Assembly: GCF_020731145.1 (NCBI RefSeq)
Contig: NZ_JAJFZN010000002.1
Span: forward strand, 806,001 to 870,000
Source: Sneathiella sp. HT1-7
GTDB lineage: Bacteria > Pseudomonadota > Alphaproteobacteria > Sneathiellales > Sneathiellaceae
Direction: 5' to 3'
DNA: 64,000 nucleotides
This document shows positions 46,136 to 54,608 of this stretch, piece after piece; position 1 is the stretch's first letter, and each line of letters begins with the position of its first letter. The translations under genes were made by a program, and so were the position numbers. Under the pieces are notes generated by a model that had not been told where the DNA came from, did not search any database, and saw only the letters and a program-made list of their open reading frames with translations.

Positions 46136-47287
46136 TCATAAGTAAACCCGGTCGTCATCAAGATCGGCATCGAGTTGTTCAACAATTTCCGTATAGTCAC
46201 GCTCCAACTGCCAGAAGCGTAACGTCATTTTCGCGTTCTTTGTAGAAATTTTATCATAAAATTTCATAATAATCTCTACTTCTTCCGGTCGTGTTGACTT
46301 TTTTATTGTTTTATTGTGGGAAATATTGCGGGTTAGAAGGTAAATAGTGGAAAAAGAGTTTCGGCTGAACTCCAGCGCCTTGAGGACGACGATCAAAGCC
46401 TCGGCATTGGGATCATAGATAAATCGGCTGATTTTCCGGTAATCCAGCCCGGAAAGTTCTGCAAGGCCGATCACAAACAGCCGTATCTGACGACCGCGCA
46501 AGGATTGCACCAGAAATTTCTCGTTCAGCTCTTTGCGTTTCGATAGTTCAGCAATCAGTTTGTCCGCGTTGGAACTTTTCTCATCGATATCATAGCGATA
46601 TTCAGTTTTCGCCGCCGCGACGATCTTCTCATTGAGCTCCAACTCGTCAATCTCGAAATTCTCCAGGATATGTCGGCGCAGCGCCGCCGATACCCACCAG
46701 AACATCTTATGGGCAAGATCCGAGGGGATGTCGTGCCGCGCGATCAACGGTTCCTGAAAGCGGTCAATACGGCGGGATTCCTCGACCAGATATTCCATGC
46801 TGTCGCGGGAGATCTTGGCGTCACCATTTTCGATCAGATGAGAAATCACATCCTCGTCGCCGTGGCTGATGAGCATATCGCTTAGCGTCGTGTTCAGGTC
46901 GTCCCGCTCGGCAATGGCGAGCATATGCTCCTTCCCGCGGTTCTGGATAATTTCGATCAGGTCGGGTTCCGCCAGGAGATGACTCTTGAACAGAATAGGG
47001 CGGGCAACTTCAATTTCGTCATTAGCTAGCAGCGTAATCAACCCATGGGGCACATTCTCATGATCTGCCAGTTCCTCTGCCAAATTCTGGCGCAGCGTTG
47101 TTTCAATCTCAGTGAGAAGCTTTGTCAGAATGCTGACAATGAGCGCATGTTCTTGCTCGCTCAAACGCTCTTCGTCCTGCATGAACAGATCGCTGATGTT
47201 ATTGAAGAGCTGATGGCGGCCGCGCTTGCTACTGTCTTTCGACAGAGCAACCAATCTGGCGAGCTCATCATCGTGACCTTCAGTCAT
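46136..47287 (-). CDS. DUF2336 protein (copy 2)
   Basis: A 383-residue helical protein of the DUF2336 family, paralogous to copy 1. LLANDEIEVARPILFKSHLLAEPDL and HMLAIAERDDLNTTLSDMLI show HEAT-like repeats; the C-terminal half is acidic. ATG at 47287 is chosen; a TTG 19 codons upstream is possible. It is followed by the PAS kinase (59-base gap), suggesting a unit copy 2 - kinase - copy 1, although copy 1 has its own CtrA box. Function is unknown. Confidence 0.85.
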   Translation of the reverse strand: MTEGHDDELARLVALSKDSSKRGRHQLFNNISDLFMQDEERLSEQEHALIVSILTKLLTEIETTLRQNLAEELADHENVPHGLITLLANDEIEVARPILFKSHLLAEPDLIEIIQNRGKEHMLAIAERDDLNTTLSDMLISHGDEDVISHLIENGDAKISRDSMEYLVEESRRIDRFQEPLIARHDIPSDLAHKMFWWVSAALRRHILENFEIDELELNEKIVAAAKTEYRYDIDEKSSNADKLIAELSKRKELNEKFLVQSLRGRQIRLFVIGLAELSGLDYRKISRFIYDPNAEALIVVLKALEFSRNSFSTIYLLTRNISHNKTIKKSTRPEEVEIIMKFYDKISTKNAKMTLRFWQLERDYTEIVEQLDADLDDDRVYL

Positions 47288-47594
47288 GTTAATTCCGTTT
47301 CCATCTTTTGATACCGGCCCATCGTGATCACCGGTTTTGTCCAAGACGGGTTAATTCAGGCAGGCCCGACATACCCGGCAGGACGATTTTTTTGCCCGTA
47401 CAAGTCGATATTAACGTGTCAACATGCGGCATTGACATTAAATTCCCGTTAATTGCGCGACCCATTCCGCCAAAAAGTGGTGACGTTTCCATAATTTTGC
47501 CGTGAACAGAAGTATTATTCTATCTCACTTTGGCATTGATGAAAGCTGTGCAATGATTGAAATCACCATAAAAACGATGATTTTCGGAGGATTT
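47288..47594. other. 307-base divergent regulatory region
   Basis: This gap separates DUF2336 copy 2 (minus) from the small ORF and LdtR-like gene (plus). It contains the CtrA box at 47438-47452 and further TTAA half-sites (near 47411). No gene is evident in it. Confidence 0.6.
47438..47452. promoter_or_regulatory. CtrA box (perfect) in the DUF2336/LdtR-like divergent gap
   Basis: TTAAATTCCCGTTAA fits the CtrA consensus at all eight fixed bases. It is 151 bases from the DUF2336 copy 2 start and 143 bases from the small ORF, so either direction may be controlled. Confidence 0.55.
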
Positions 47595-47729
47595 ATGTCG
47601 ATATCTCCTCTAGTTCGTCAAGAATTTTTAACATTTTACAATTCGTTAAGATTGTCAGGGCAGAATAAGCCAGATTTCCGAGAGCATAATTTTTCAATAA
47701 TGCGTATACCCGTTGATTTAAGGAAATAA
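47595..47729 (+). CDS. possible small ORF (44 residues) leading the LdtR-like gene
   Basis: ATG at 47595 follows a strong CGGAGGATTT ribosome-binding site, and the frame ends one base before the GTG of the regulator gene. The peptide (MSISPLVRQEFLTFYNSLRL, then an Asn/Arg-rich half) has no recognisable domain. The good ribosome-binding site and end-to-start spacing suggest either a real small protein or a leader ORF that couples translation to the regulator. Chance is still possible. Confidence 0.4.
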   Translation: MSISPLVRQEFLTFYNSLRLSGQNKPDFREHNFSIMRIPVDLRK

Positions 47730-47730
47730 T

Positions 47731-48183
47731 GTGACTGAAGAATATCATGAGCTCACCAGGTTGATTGAGCGGCTCCACCGCCGCTTTCTCGATGTTTTAC
47801 GGACAGAGCTGACACTTATGGAGATTACGGACATCAACGCCGTTCAGGCCCTGCTTCTTGCCAATATTGGCGATGAGGAAATCAATGTCCGCGAGCTTAT
47901 GTCCCGCGGATATTACCAGGGATCTAATGCGTCCTACAATCTGAAAAAGCTTGTTGAAATGGGCTATCTTCTTCAGGAAAAATCGGAACGTGACCGGCGC
48001 GCTACAATGATTAAGCTCTCTGAAAAGGGGCTTGATATGGTCGAAAAACTAACTTTGGTGGAACAGAAGCAGTCGGACCTTCTCGCGCGTTCCAATCCGG
48101 CGCCCGACATTGCCGAAACCCGCAAGCATTTGCGGCAGATTGAGCGAATCTGGACGGATTATATACAGTATGGCGCCCAGTAG
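47731..48183 (+). CDS. LdtR-like MarR-family regulator
   Basis: A winged-helix regulator of 150 residues. ITDINAVQALLLANIGDEEINVRELMSRGYYQGSNASYNLKKLVEMGYLLQEKS with DRR wing matches the LdtR branch of MarR-family proteins, known from Liberibacter and rhizobia for control of envelope and motility genes. GTG at 47731 is preceded by AAGGA, and it follows a small ORF by one base. Its place at the edge of the flagellar cluster supports a motility link. Confidence 0.85.
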   Translation: MTEEYHELTRLIERLHRRFLDVLRTELTLMEITDINAVQALLLANIGDEEINVRELMSRGYYQGSNASYNLKKLVEMGYLLQEKSERDRRATMIKLSEKGLDMVEKLTLVEQKQSDLLARSNPAPDIAETRKHLRQIERIWTDYIQYGAQ

Positions 48184-48269
48184 CAGCCTCATCTCTTCCC
48201 ATTTTAATACCGATTAACGCCCGATTTTTCTCCTATTAGAACTACCTAAGGTGGGATGGGTGGTGGGCG

Positions 48270-48284
48270 TTAACTTTTTGTTAA
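48270..48284 (+). promoter_or_regulatory. CtrA box (perfect) upstream of the FlaG-like gene
   Basis: TTAACTTTTTGTTAA fits TTAA-N7-TTAA at all eight fixed positions and lies 86 bases before the FlaG-like ATG. Confidence 0.6.
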
Positions 48285-48370
48285 GAAATTTCAGCTAGCT
48301 TTGTGACTTGCGGTTCGCCGTGAATAGAATATTTGAGTTTATTTAAGCCCTGAAGGAGAGGAGTTGCGTT

Positions 48371-48739
48371 ATGGACGTAACCCCATTCGGAAAACAAAAC
48401 GCGATACTTTCCACGCCGCAGACCGGTGCTTCCGCTGCGAACCATAATACTTTGGCCAAGTCTACGCGCGATGATAGGTCTCTGTCGCTGGCGTCAGATG
48501 CTAACGTTACGGACCCCGTAAAGCGTGCGGAAGAGGCCATTGGCGGTTTCTTCGCTGATTCGAATTACCCTTCCGGTCGCTTTTCGATTGATCAGGACAA
48601 AGAAAGCGGCAGATATGTTTATCGTCTTATCGATCGCAATACGGACGAAGTGTTGAAGCAGTTCCCCGGTGATTACGTGCTGCGACGCGTTGCCTATTAT
48701 CGCGAATTGCAGGGTCTCGCCGTTAACAGCGAAGTCTGA
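48371..48739 (+). CDS. FlaG-like flagellar protein
   Basis: A 122-residue protein. The C-terminal 65 residues, GRFSIDQDKESGRYVYRLIDRNTDEVLKQFPGDYVLRRV, match the FlaG pattern (beta strands followed by the I-x-Q-x-P-x-x-V-L helix). The N-terminal half is Ser/Ala/Thr-rich and unordered. FlaG proteins influence filament length or assembly in several bacteria. A ribosome-binding AAGGAGAGGAG precedes the ATG and a CtrA box lies upstream. It is convergent with the flgN-like gene. Confidence 0.75.
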   Translation: MDVTPFGKQNAILSTPQTGASAANHNTLAKSTRDDRSLSLASDANVTDPVKRAEEAIGGFFADSNYPSGRFSIDQDKESGRYVYRLIDRNTDEVLKQFPGDYVLRRVAYYRELQGLAVNSEV

Positions 48740-48758
48740 AAGCCGCCCCATTTCCCTC

Positions 48759-49232
48759 TCAAATAACCTGATTGATGGCAATCGCGCCGTTTATTGTGCG
48801 CGCGTTCCTGTTCGATAAAGGATTGGCAACGCTTGCGCGGGACGTATAGGCGCTTGGCGGCGCTTTTTTCTTTGCCACCTCATCCGCGACTGACTTAACC
48901 AGACCTTCCGTGACTGTTCTGGCGGTAGAGAGTTTCCTGAAATGGCGATCAAGAATGCCATAGAAGATTTCGCTCGTCTGCTTGAGGTGGTCGATGTCTG
49001 CCTTGGGAAACGCCTTGAAGGCATCCGGGTTCTTTTTCACGAGAGACATCTGCTGGTTATAGATCGCGATTAGGCGGGTTTTTTCATTCAGTGTTGCCTT
49101 GAAGCCATCCGGATTATTCTCATGGAGGAGCTTGTTCTCTTGCTCAAGAATGTCACTCAGCCGCGCGATTAGGCGGGCCAATGCTTCGGGGCTCATCAGA
49201 ATTGGGCCGCTGGTTTGGGTGTCTACGGTCAT
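48759..49232 (-). CDS. FlgN-like flagellar chaperone
   Basis: A 157-residue helical protein in the position where alphaproteobacterial flgI clusters carry a FlgN/FlbY-type chaperone. LARLIARLSDILEQENKLLHENN, then KTRLIAIYNQQM and DIDHLKQTSEIFYGILDRH, show the long alpha-hairpin of FlgN proteins. These keep hook-associated proteins soluble before export. It is the last gene of the flgI-flgJ operon, starting four bases after flgJ. Confidence 0.75.
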   Translation of the reverse strand: MTVDTQTSGPILMSPEALARLIARLSDILEQENKLLHENNPDGFKATLNEKTRLIAIYNQQMSLVKKNPDAFKAFPKADIDHLKQTSEIFYGILDRHFRKLSTARTVTEGLVKSVADEVAKKKAPPSAYTSRASVANPLSNRNARTINGAIAINQVI

Positions 49233-49235
49233 CTT

Positions 49236-49544
49236 TTATACCTCCTGCAGTGCCAGCATTTCGCGATAAACAGCATCGGCAATGCCGACGCTGCTATTGC
49301 GGCTCATGGACTTGGCATGTTCATCGTTGAGCATGGAACGGAACATCTTTTCGGATTCGCCGCCACCAAAGGTCTTGTCTACCTCCAGTCCTGAGGACAT
49401 GGAGTTCAGAACCTGACTAAGAAAGAAGGCCTCAAACTCGATGGCGGTTTGCCTTATCTTCTCGTTTTCTCCTGCGCCGCCATTTTTGCCGTTCGCGCCG
49501 GTATCGACGATAAAGTTCGGATTCGTAGCTTGAATATTGGTCAT
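49236..49544 (-). CDS. flgJ: rod-binding protein FlgJ (N-terminal domain only)
   Basis: A 102-residue protein corresponding to the rod-binding domain of FlgJ. AIEFEAFFLSQVLNSMSSGLE and SEKMFRSMLNDEHAKSMSR are the conserved parts. The muramidase domain found in gammaproteobacterial FlgJ is absent, as is usual in alphaproteobacteria, so a separate enzyme must open the cell wall. Its ATG overlaps the stop of flgI. Confidence 0.9.
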   Translation of the reverse strand: MTNIQATNPNFIVDTGANGKNGGAGENEKIRQTAIEFEAFFLSQVLNSMSSGLEVDKTFGGGESEKMFRSMLNDEHAKSMSRNSSVGIADAVYREMLALQEV

Positions 49545-50704
49545 TACATTAACTCGATATCAGCCTGCAGAGCACCTGCGGCCTTGATTGCCTGAAGGAT
49601 GGAGATCATATCTCGCGGACCAATGCCGAGTGCGTTCAGTCCGTCAACAAGATCCTGAAGGCGGACACCTTCTTTCAGGATGGTTAGCTTTTTGTCACTG
49701 TCATCATCCACCTCGATATTGGTCCGCGGGACAACAACAGTTTCGCCTGTTTCAGAGAAGGGGGCCGGTTGCGAGACTTGCGGTGTCTCGGTAATACGCA
49801 CCGTCAGGTTCCCCTGGGCGATAGCGACTGTATCTACCTTGACCTCGCTGCCGATCACGATAATGCCGGATTGTTCGTCAATGACGACACGGGCGGTCTG
49901 GTCGGGGTTGACCTGCAATTGTTCAATATCCGCCAGCAAATCGACCATATTATCGCGCTCACTGCCCGCAAGATTAAGGACAACCGTTGACGGATCAGTT
50001 GGTTCCGCGACCGGCTTGCCAATATATTTATTAATCGCGCCGGCGATCCGGCGGGAGGTGGTCAGATCCGGATTACGAAGAGAAATACGCAGGCTTGTCA
50101 GAGACGCGAGATCAAAGCCGAGTTCGCGTTCAACGATCGCCCCGTTTACAACGCGGGCTGTCGTCGGGACACCACGGGTAATGCTTTCCGCTGCGCCACC
50201 GGCGGCAAATCCGGCAACGGTCAGCGTGCCTTGCGCGACCGCATAAACTTCACCATCAGCTGCCATCAGAGGTGTTACGACCAGCGTTCCGCCCATCAGG
50301 TTTGTGGCGTCGCCCAAGGAGCTGACAACGATATCGATTTTCGTACCCTGACGCTGAAACGGGGGCAGGGTGGCCGTTACAACCACCGCCGCAACGTTCT
50401 TCGTCTTTAGCGTTTCACCACTTGTGTTTACGCCGAGGCGCTCCAGCATGGCGGTTAGGCTTTGCTCGGTAAACGGTGAGTTGGACAGAGAGTCTCCTGT
50501 TCCGTTCAGCCCGACAACTAGACCGTAACCAACCAGGATGTTGTCTCGAATACCTTCGAATTCGGCGATATCTTTTACGCGCGAAGCGGCATTGGCCGCG
50601 TCAAACGACCAGAATAGGCAGCTAAGTGCGACAAAAACGGCCGTCAAATGCCGTGATTTTACCTTCAACTGAGCTGAGATATGTTGGACTAATTTCAAGG
50701 CCAT
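49544..50704 (-). CDS. flgI: flagellar P-ring protein FlgI
   Basis: Periplasmic P-ring protein that surrounds the rod as a bushing. The 386 residues (ATG at 50704; a TTG nine codons upstream is less likely) start with a signal peptide ending near ANAA, then SRVKDIAEFEGIRDNILVGYGLVVGLNGTGDS and NVAAVVVTATLPPF, and end in the usual LNALGIGPRDMISILQAIK. It leads the flgI-flgJ-flgN-like operon, and a good sigma-54 promoter lies 53 bases upstream. Confidence 0.96.
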   Translation of the reverse strand: MALKLVQHISAQLKVKSRHLTAVFVALSCLFWSFDAANAASRVKDIAEFEGIRDNILVGYGLVVGLNGTGDSLSNSPFTEQSLTAMLERLGVNTSGETLKTKNVAAVVVTATLPPFQRQGTKIDIVVSSLGDATNLMGGTLVVTPLMAADGEVYAVAQGTLTVAGFAAGGAAESITRGVPTTARVVNGAIVERELGFDLASLTSLRISLRNPDLTTSRRIAGAINKYIGKPVAEPTDPSTVVLNLAGSERDNMVDLLADIEQLQVNPDQTARVVIDEQSGIIVIGSEVKVDTVAIAQGNLTVRITETPQVSQPAPFSETGETVVVPRTNIEVDDDSDKKLTILKEGVRLQDLVDGLNALGIGPRDMISILQAIKAAGALQADIELM

Positions 50705-50756
50705 CAATAAATTCCGTTCTTCGATATCCAAAATTTTCTAATTTCAGGATTAGTAA

Positions 50757-50772
50757 AGCGAAAAACGTGCCA
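50757..50772 (-). promoter_or_regulatory. sigma-54 promoter for flgI-flgJ-flgN-like
   Basis: On the minus strand the sequence reads TGGCACGTTTTTCGCT. The -24 element TGGCACG is perfect, the spacing GG-N10-GC is exact, and the -12 element TCGC differs by one base from TTGC. It lies 53 bases before the flgI ATG. Confidence 0.8.
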
Positions 50773-50938
50773 GTTTCTTTGTTGATTAATATGTTGATTT
50801 ATATGGATAAAATTACAATACTCTTGCAAAGTCGGGAAAACGGGGCAATATCTTCCCCTTGACCGGGAAAGAATGTCCCTTGAGAATGGAATTCGGCAAT
50901 ATTTGTCATTTCAGAAGTGACGGGGTAACGGTTCTAAT

Positions 50939-51358
50939 ATGAAAGTGGGCGGATCAGGTCGGGCAACTGCGGCATCCGGCAGCAAAGGCGGCAAGGCGTC
51001 GCAAAAATCCGGCGAAAAATTTTCGGTTGAAAGTGACGCGGTGGAAGCTGCGGTTGGCGGTGGTGTCTCTTCATCTTCTCCTATTGGCTCAATTGACGCA
51101 TTGGTCGCCCTGCAAGGGGTTGATGACAGATTGCCGAAAGGGAACAAGAGAGCGCTGGACAAGGGGCATGATCTTCTTGAAAAACTGGAATCCATTCGCG
51201 ATGGACTGCTGATGGGGACTTTATCTGCGGACAAACTCAAGCAGCTGCAGGAAACCCTGTCCGGTTATAATGTCTCCGATGCCGATCCGGCATTGCAGCA
51301 GATTGTCAAGGATATCGAGGTGCGGGCCGCGGTTGAACTCGCCAAATTCGGCTATTGA
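50939..51358 (+). CDS. fliX: flagellar assembly regulator FliX
   Basis: FliX is an alphaproteobacterial protein that, in Caulobacter, couples early flagellar assembly to sigma-54 activation through FlbD. The 139 residues have a Gly/Ser-rich N-terminus (MKVGGSGRAT) and a conserved helical half: ALDKGHDLLEKLESIRDGLL, and LKQLQETLSGY ending in AAVELAKFGY. It is divergent from flgI, as in Caulobacter. The flbD gene is not in the window. Confidence 0.9.
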   Translation: MKVGGSGRATAASGSKGGKASQKSGEKFSVESDAVEAAVGGGVSSSSPIGSIDALVALQGVDDRLPKGNKRALDKGHDLLEKLESIRDGLLMGTLSADKLKQLQETLSGYNVSDADPALQQIVKDIEVRAAVELAKFGY

Positions 51359-51543
51359 GGTTTTTTTCAAGTCGGATGATGTATTTTTATTTGATAACCC
51401 ATTGATTTTCATAAGCCCTTCATAAATATTTTATCACTATCGAATAGGTTGTTGCTAATAAAGCCGCGATCTTATATTTATTGCCGTTAATTTTTTAGAT
51501 GTCCGTGTTGAGACATTTGATATATGGGAACTGGAGTCGCTTA

Positions 51544-51960
51544 ATGAACGTTCAAATTCCTGATGACTATCGCCCGTCCGAGGACGAGCCCTTCATGAAT
51601 TCTCGCCAGCAAGAGTATTTTCGCGCCAAATTATTGAAATGGCGGAATGAAATACTTGCTGATGCGAACCAGACAATCCTGAGTTTGCAGGAAGAAACTG
51701 TGAAAGAGCCAGATATCGCAGATCGCGCCTCTACGGAGTCGGAACGGACGCTGGAACTACGCACTCGTGACCGGCAGCGAAAACTTATCGGCAAGATTGA
51801 TTCAGCGCTGAGGCGGATTGACGAAGGTCAGTATGGCTATTGCGTGGAGACGGGTGAGCCGATCTCCCTCAAACGGCTGGAAGCCCGTCCGGTTGCAACA
51901 CTCAGCCTGGAAGCACAGGAGCGGCATGAACGCCGTGAGAAAAGTTATCGCGACGACTAA
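51544..51960 (+). CDS. dksA: DksA/TraR-family RNA polymerase-binding regulator
   Basis: Binds the secondary channel of RNA polymerase and works with ppGpp. The 138 residues have the long coiled coil (FRAKLLKWRNEILADA, then ADRASTESERTLELRTRDRQRKL, with the Asp-Ala-type tip motif) and the C-terminal globular part. The zinc finger is degenerate: only one Cys (YGYCVETGEPI) remains of four, a form I recall from other alphaproteobacteria. ATG at 51544 is chosen. A bidirectional terminator follows. Confidence 0.93.
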   Translation: MNVQIPDDYRPSEDEPFMNSRQQEYFRAKLLKWRNEILADANQTILSLQEETVKEPDIADRASTESERTLELRTRDRQRKLIGKIDSALRRIDEGQYGYCVETGEPISLKRLEARPVATLSLEAQERHERREKSYRDD

Positions 51961-51986
51961 GCCTCCTTCAGCCAGGATAAGACAAC

Positions 51987-52019
51987 AAAAAAGCCGGTTC
52001 GATATGAACCGGCTTTTTC
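51987..52019. terminator. bidirectional terminator between dksA and flgH
   Basis: AAAAAAGCCGGTTC and GAACCGGCTTTTT form a 13-base stem with a 5-base loop. A-run and T-run flanks let it serve both dksA (plus) and the flgF-G-A-H operon (minus). Confidence 0.92.
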
Positions 52020-52035
52020 TGTTTCAGGGTCTTCC

Positions 52036-52794
52036 TTAGAAGGGGAAGATGATGTCAAAGAGTTGCTGACCATAACGTCCCTGCTGGACATCGGTCAGAT
52101 GACCACGGCCACCGTAGGCAATACGGGCTTCAGCAATCTTCGCCGACTCAATCGTGTTGGAAGATGTAATATCCTCCGGCCGGACAACGCCTGTCACAGA
52201 TAGATCACGGCTTTCGAAGTTCACACGAACTTCCTGACGGCCAACAATGACCATATTCCCGTTGGGGAGAATTTGGGTGACGATGGCGGCAATCTCCATA
52301 TTGATGGTTTCGTTCCGGTTGACAGCGCCGGATCCACTAACGCTATGATCACTGCCAAGATCGATCAGGGCGCTGGCGTCGGTTCCTTCAGGAAGAATTT
52401 TGGTCACCTGTGATTCTAACCCGAGAAATCCGGCAAAACCAGCTTCCTCAGAGCTTGCCCGCGTCGTATCAGTGGAATTATTTAGCGTGGCCTTGTCCTC
52501 AATCTCAACAAGCACGGTCACGATATCGCCGACCTGGTTTGCCCGCTGGTCCTTGAAGAAGGCCTTTGAGCCGGGCCGCCAGAGGGAGTTGGCCTGTTGC
52601 AACACGGGTTCTGGGCGAGGCATCGGCATAGAGACCGGCTGATAGCCTTTCTGGGTGACTGGGTTCTCGATTTGGGAAAGCGGCGGCTCGCTGCCGATAT
52701 TTGCGAGGCGAGTAAAGAAGTTACAGCCCGAAAGAGCGACCCCAAGACCAACCACTATAAGGAGGCGAATAATCGTTGTCATATAGTTCGTCAT
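52036..52794 (-). CDS. flgH: flagellar L-ring protein FlgH
   Basis: Outer-membrane lipoprotein forming the L-ring. The 252 residues begin with a lipoprotein signal peptide (LLIVVGLGVALSGC, Cys about 24), then SLWRPGSKAFFKDQRANQVGDIVTVLV, a Ser/Thr-rich centre, and the conserved end VVRPEDITSSNTIESAKIAEARIAYGGRGH. It is the last gene of the flgF-flgG-flgA-flgH operon. Confidence 0.96.
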   Translation of the reverse strand: MTNYMTTIIRLLIVVGLGVALSGCNFFTRLANIGSEPPLSQIENPVTQKGYQPVSMPMPRPEPVLQQANSLWRPGSKAFFKDQRANQVGDIVTVLVEIEDKATLNNSTDTTRASSEEAGFAGFLGLESQVTKILPEGTDASALIDLGSDHSVSGSGAVNRNETINMEIAAIVTQILPNGNMVIVGRQEVRVNFESRDLSVTGVVRPEDITSSNTIESAKIAEARIAYGGRGHLTDVQQGRYGQQLFDIIFPF

Positions 52795-52805
52795 GGAACG
52801 TTCCT

Positions 52806-53792
52806 CTAGTTCTTGATGCTGCTGGCGGAGGCCAACTGCGGCTGGCGGGTGATGATACGTACTTCCTGTGCGCTTATCACCTGGGCCTGAATAACCTTGC
52901 GGCTGTTAATGTTTTCAACTCGGATCACGTCCTCTTCCCCGCCGGATTCCAGGGTGCGACCTGTAACGGTGAGATACATGCCTCCCTGTTGCAGGATGAC
53001 GGCAACCAACTTGCCTTTTTCCACGAGCACCGGATCACCTAGGTTGCTCATGCTAATGGGCAGGCCAGAGCGAACGGAGCGCCGAGGACTCTTACCGATC
53101 AGCAGCGCGGCATCGGTAACAATTTGTCGGCCTATTTTGCTGCTGCGCTCTGCTTTATAGTCGATGTCGCTTTCGCGGATTTCTTCACCTGCGGATTTGA
53201 AACGCTTGAGGACCGGTACCATCATCTGTGCATGCACCTGTCCGCTCAACCGGATACGCTGACCGTTCTCGGAATGGGCGGGCGCGAGGATTTCGACTAC
53301 GAACTGACCGCTATCGCGATTGATGAAAAGATTCTCAACTGAGACCGTCTGCTGTTCATCCGCCGCAATCTGGATATTCAGATTTTGTGTTGCCAGGTTC
53401 ATTTCGAAAAGATCCAGATCCAGTTCATACTCAAGTGCAGCACGAATTTGATCGGAAATGACCTGTTGCGGAATGCTGGAGCCGACGCGGCGGACAGTTA
53501 TTCGACGGATCGGATTTGCCGGGCGCCATTCAAGTCCTTCTGCATGAACATAACGTGCAACCGAGATAGCCTTGAACACCGTTGATTTTCCGGGCGCAGG
53601 TGCGGGCGCGATAACTTGGTCGGCCTTTTCGCCGGTGCCGAGGAAAAGATCGCCAAGGGTAATCTGTTCCCCTTCAACCGCGATGTCGCGGCGGAGGGTG
53701 ATCGTCTCTCCGGCAACTGAAACGGCCGGAGCAGTGAGTGCGATCGTCAAGGTAAGTATGAGTGCAATGTATTTCATAGCGATTTCTTTCAT
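52806..53792 (-). CDS. flgA: flagellar P-ring chaperone FlgA
   Basis: Periplasmic chaperone required for P-ring assembly. The 328 residues have a signal peptide (IALILTLTIALTAPAVSVAG), an extended N-terminal region, and the C-terminal SAF-like domain with RSVRSGLPISMSNLGDPVLVEKGKLVAVILQQGGMYLTV. A second Met at residue 6 is an equally possible start. It lies 12 bases downstream of flgG. In alphaproteobacteria flgA often sits in this operon rather than alone. Confidence 0.93.
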   Translation of the reverse strand: MKEIAMKYIALILTLTIALTAPAVSVAGETITLRRDIAVEGEQITLGDLFLGTGEKADQVIAPAPAPGKSTVFKAISVARYVHAEGLEWRPANPIRRITVRRVGSSIPQQVISDQIRAALEYELDLDLFEMNLATQNLNIQIAADEQQTVSVENLFINRDSGQFVVEILAPAHSENGQRIRLSGQVHAQMMVPVLKRFKSAGEEIRESDIDYKAERSSKIGRQIVTDAALLIGKSPRRSVRSGLPISMSNLGDPVLVEKGKLVAVILQQGGMYLTVTGRTLESGGEEDVIRVENINSRKVIQAQVISAQEVRIITRQPQLASASSIKN

Positions 53793-53804
53793 TCTAGAAA
53801 GTTT

Positions 53805-54593
53805 CTATCGACCAAGCTGGTTGGTAACCGACATCATTTCATCGGCGGCAGTAATGGTTTTCGAGTTCATCTCATAGGCACGCTGCGCACTGATGAGCTG
53901 GGTGATTTCCTGCACCGCGTTTACGTTGGACATTTCAAGATATCCCTGACGCAGGGTGCCAAAACCGGTGGAGCCAGGAACACCAATTGTCGGCGCGCCG
54001 GAGGCCGTGCTTTCCTGATAAAGGCTATCACCAAGAGGTTGCAGACCGCCTTCGTTGAAGAAGATGGCGAGATCAAGCTGCCCTACGGTCTGCAGGTTTA
54101 CCTGACCGTCGATCTGCACTTCCACTTCACCGCTTGGGTTAATGGTCACGCTGGTGGCGTCTTGCGGGATAGTGACACTGGGAATGACGGAAAAGCCATC
54201 CTGCGTCACGATTTCACCTGTGGGGCTCAGCTGAAAGGAACCCGCACGACTATAGGCTTCATCTCCGCTCGGGAGTAGGACACGAAAGTAACCTTCGCCC
54301 TGAACCGCAAGATCATAAGTATTGCCCGTTGATTCCAGGCCGCCCTGTTCGGTGATGCGGTAGACCGACGCAGTTTTCACGCCAACACCGATCTGGATAC
54401 CGGCGGGAACAATCGTTCCTGCGTCGGAGGATGCCGCGCCGGCACGTTCCATGTCCTGATAGAGTAGGTCCTGAAATTCCGCGCGTTGGCGCTTAAAGGC
54501 GGTTGTCGTCATGTTTGCGATGTTATTGGAGATAACATCCACGTTAAGCTGCTGGGCCAACATACCTGTGGCGGCAATACCGAGTGCTCGCAT
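53805..54593 (-). CDS. flgG: flagellar distal rod protein FlgG
   Basis: Distal rod subunit of 262 residues. MRALGIAATGMLAQQLNVDVISNNIANMTTTAFKRQRAEFQDLLYQ is the conserved rod-protein N-terminus, and the C-terminus has LEMSNVNAVQEITQLISAQRAYEMNSKTI. These N- and C-terminal helices form the D0 coiled coil. It lies between flgF and flgA in one operon. Confidence 0.97.
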   Translation of the reverse strand: MRALGIAATGMLAQQLNVDVISNNIANMTTTAFKRQRAEFQDLLYQDMERAGAASSDAGTIVPAGIQIGVGVKTASVYRITEQGGLESTGNTYDLAVQGEGYFRVLLPSGDEAYSRAGSFQLSPTGEIVTQDGFSVIPSVTIPQDATSVTINPSGEVEVQIDGQVNLQTVGQLDLAIFFNEGGLQPLGDSLYQESTASGAPTIGVPGSTGFGTLRQGYLEMSNVNAVQEITQLISAQRAYEMNSKTITAADEMMSVTNQLGR

Positions 54594-54608
54594 TATCGTC
54601 TTCCTTCT

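Noticed and set aside
48184-48370. sigma-54 promoter for the FlaG-like gene
   Set aside because: No GG-N10-GC pair with a TGGC-like -24 element was found. A CtrA box explains the region better.
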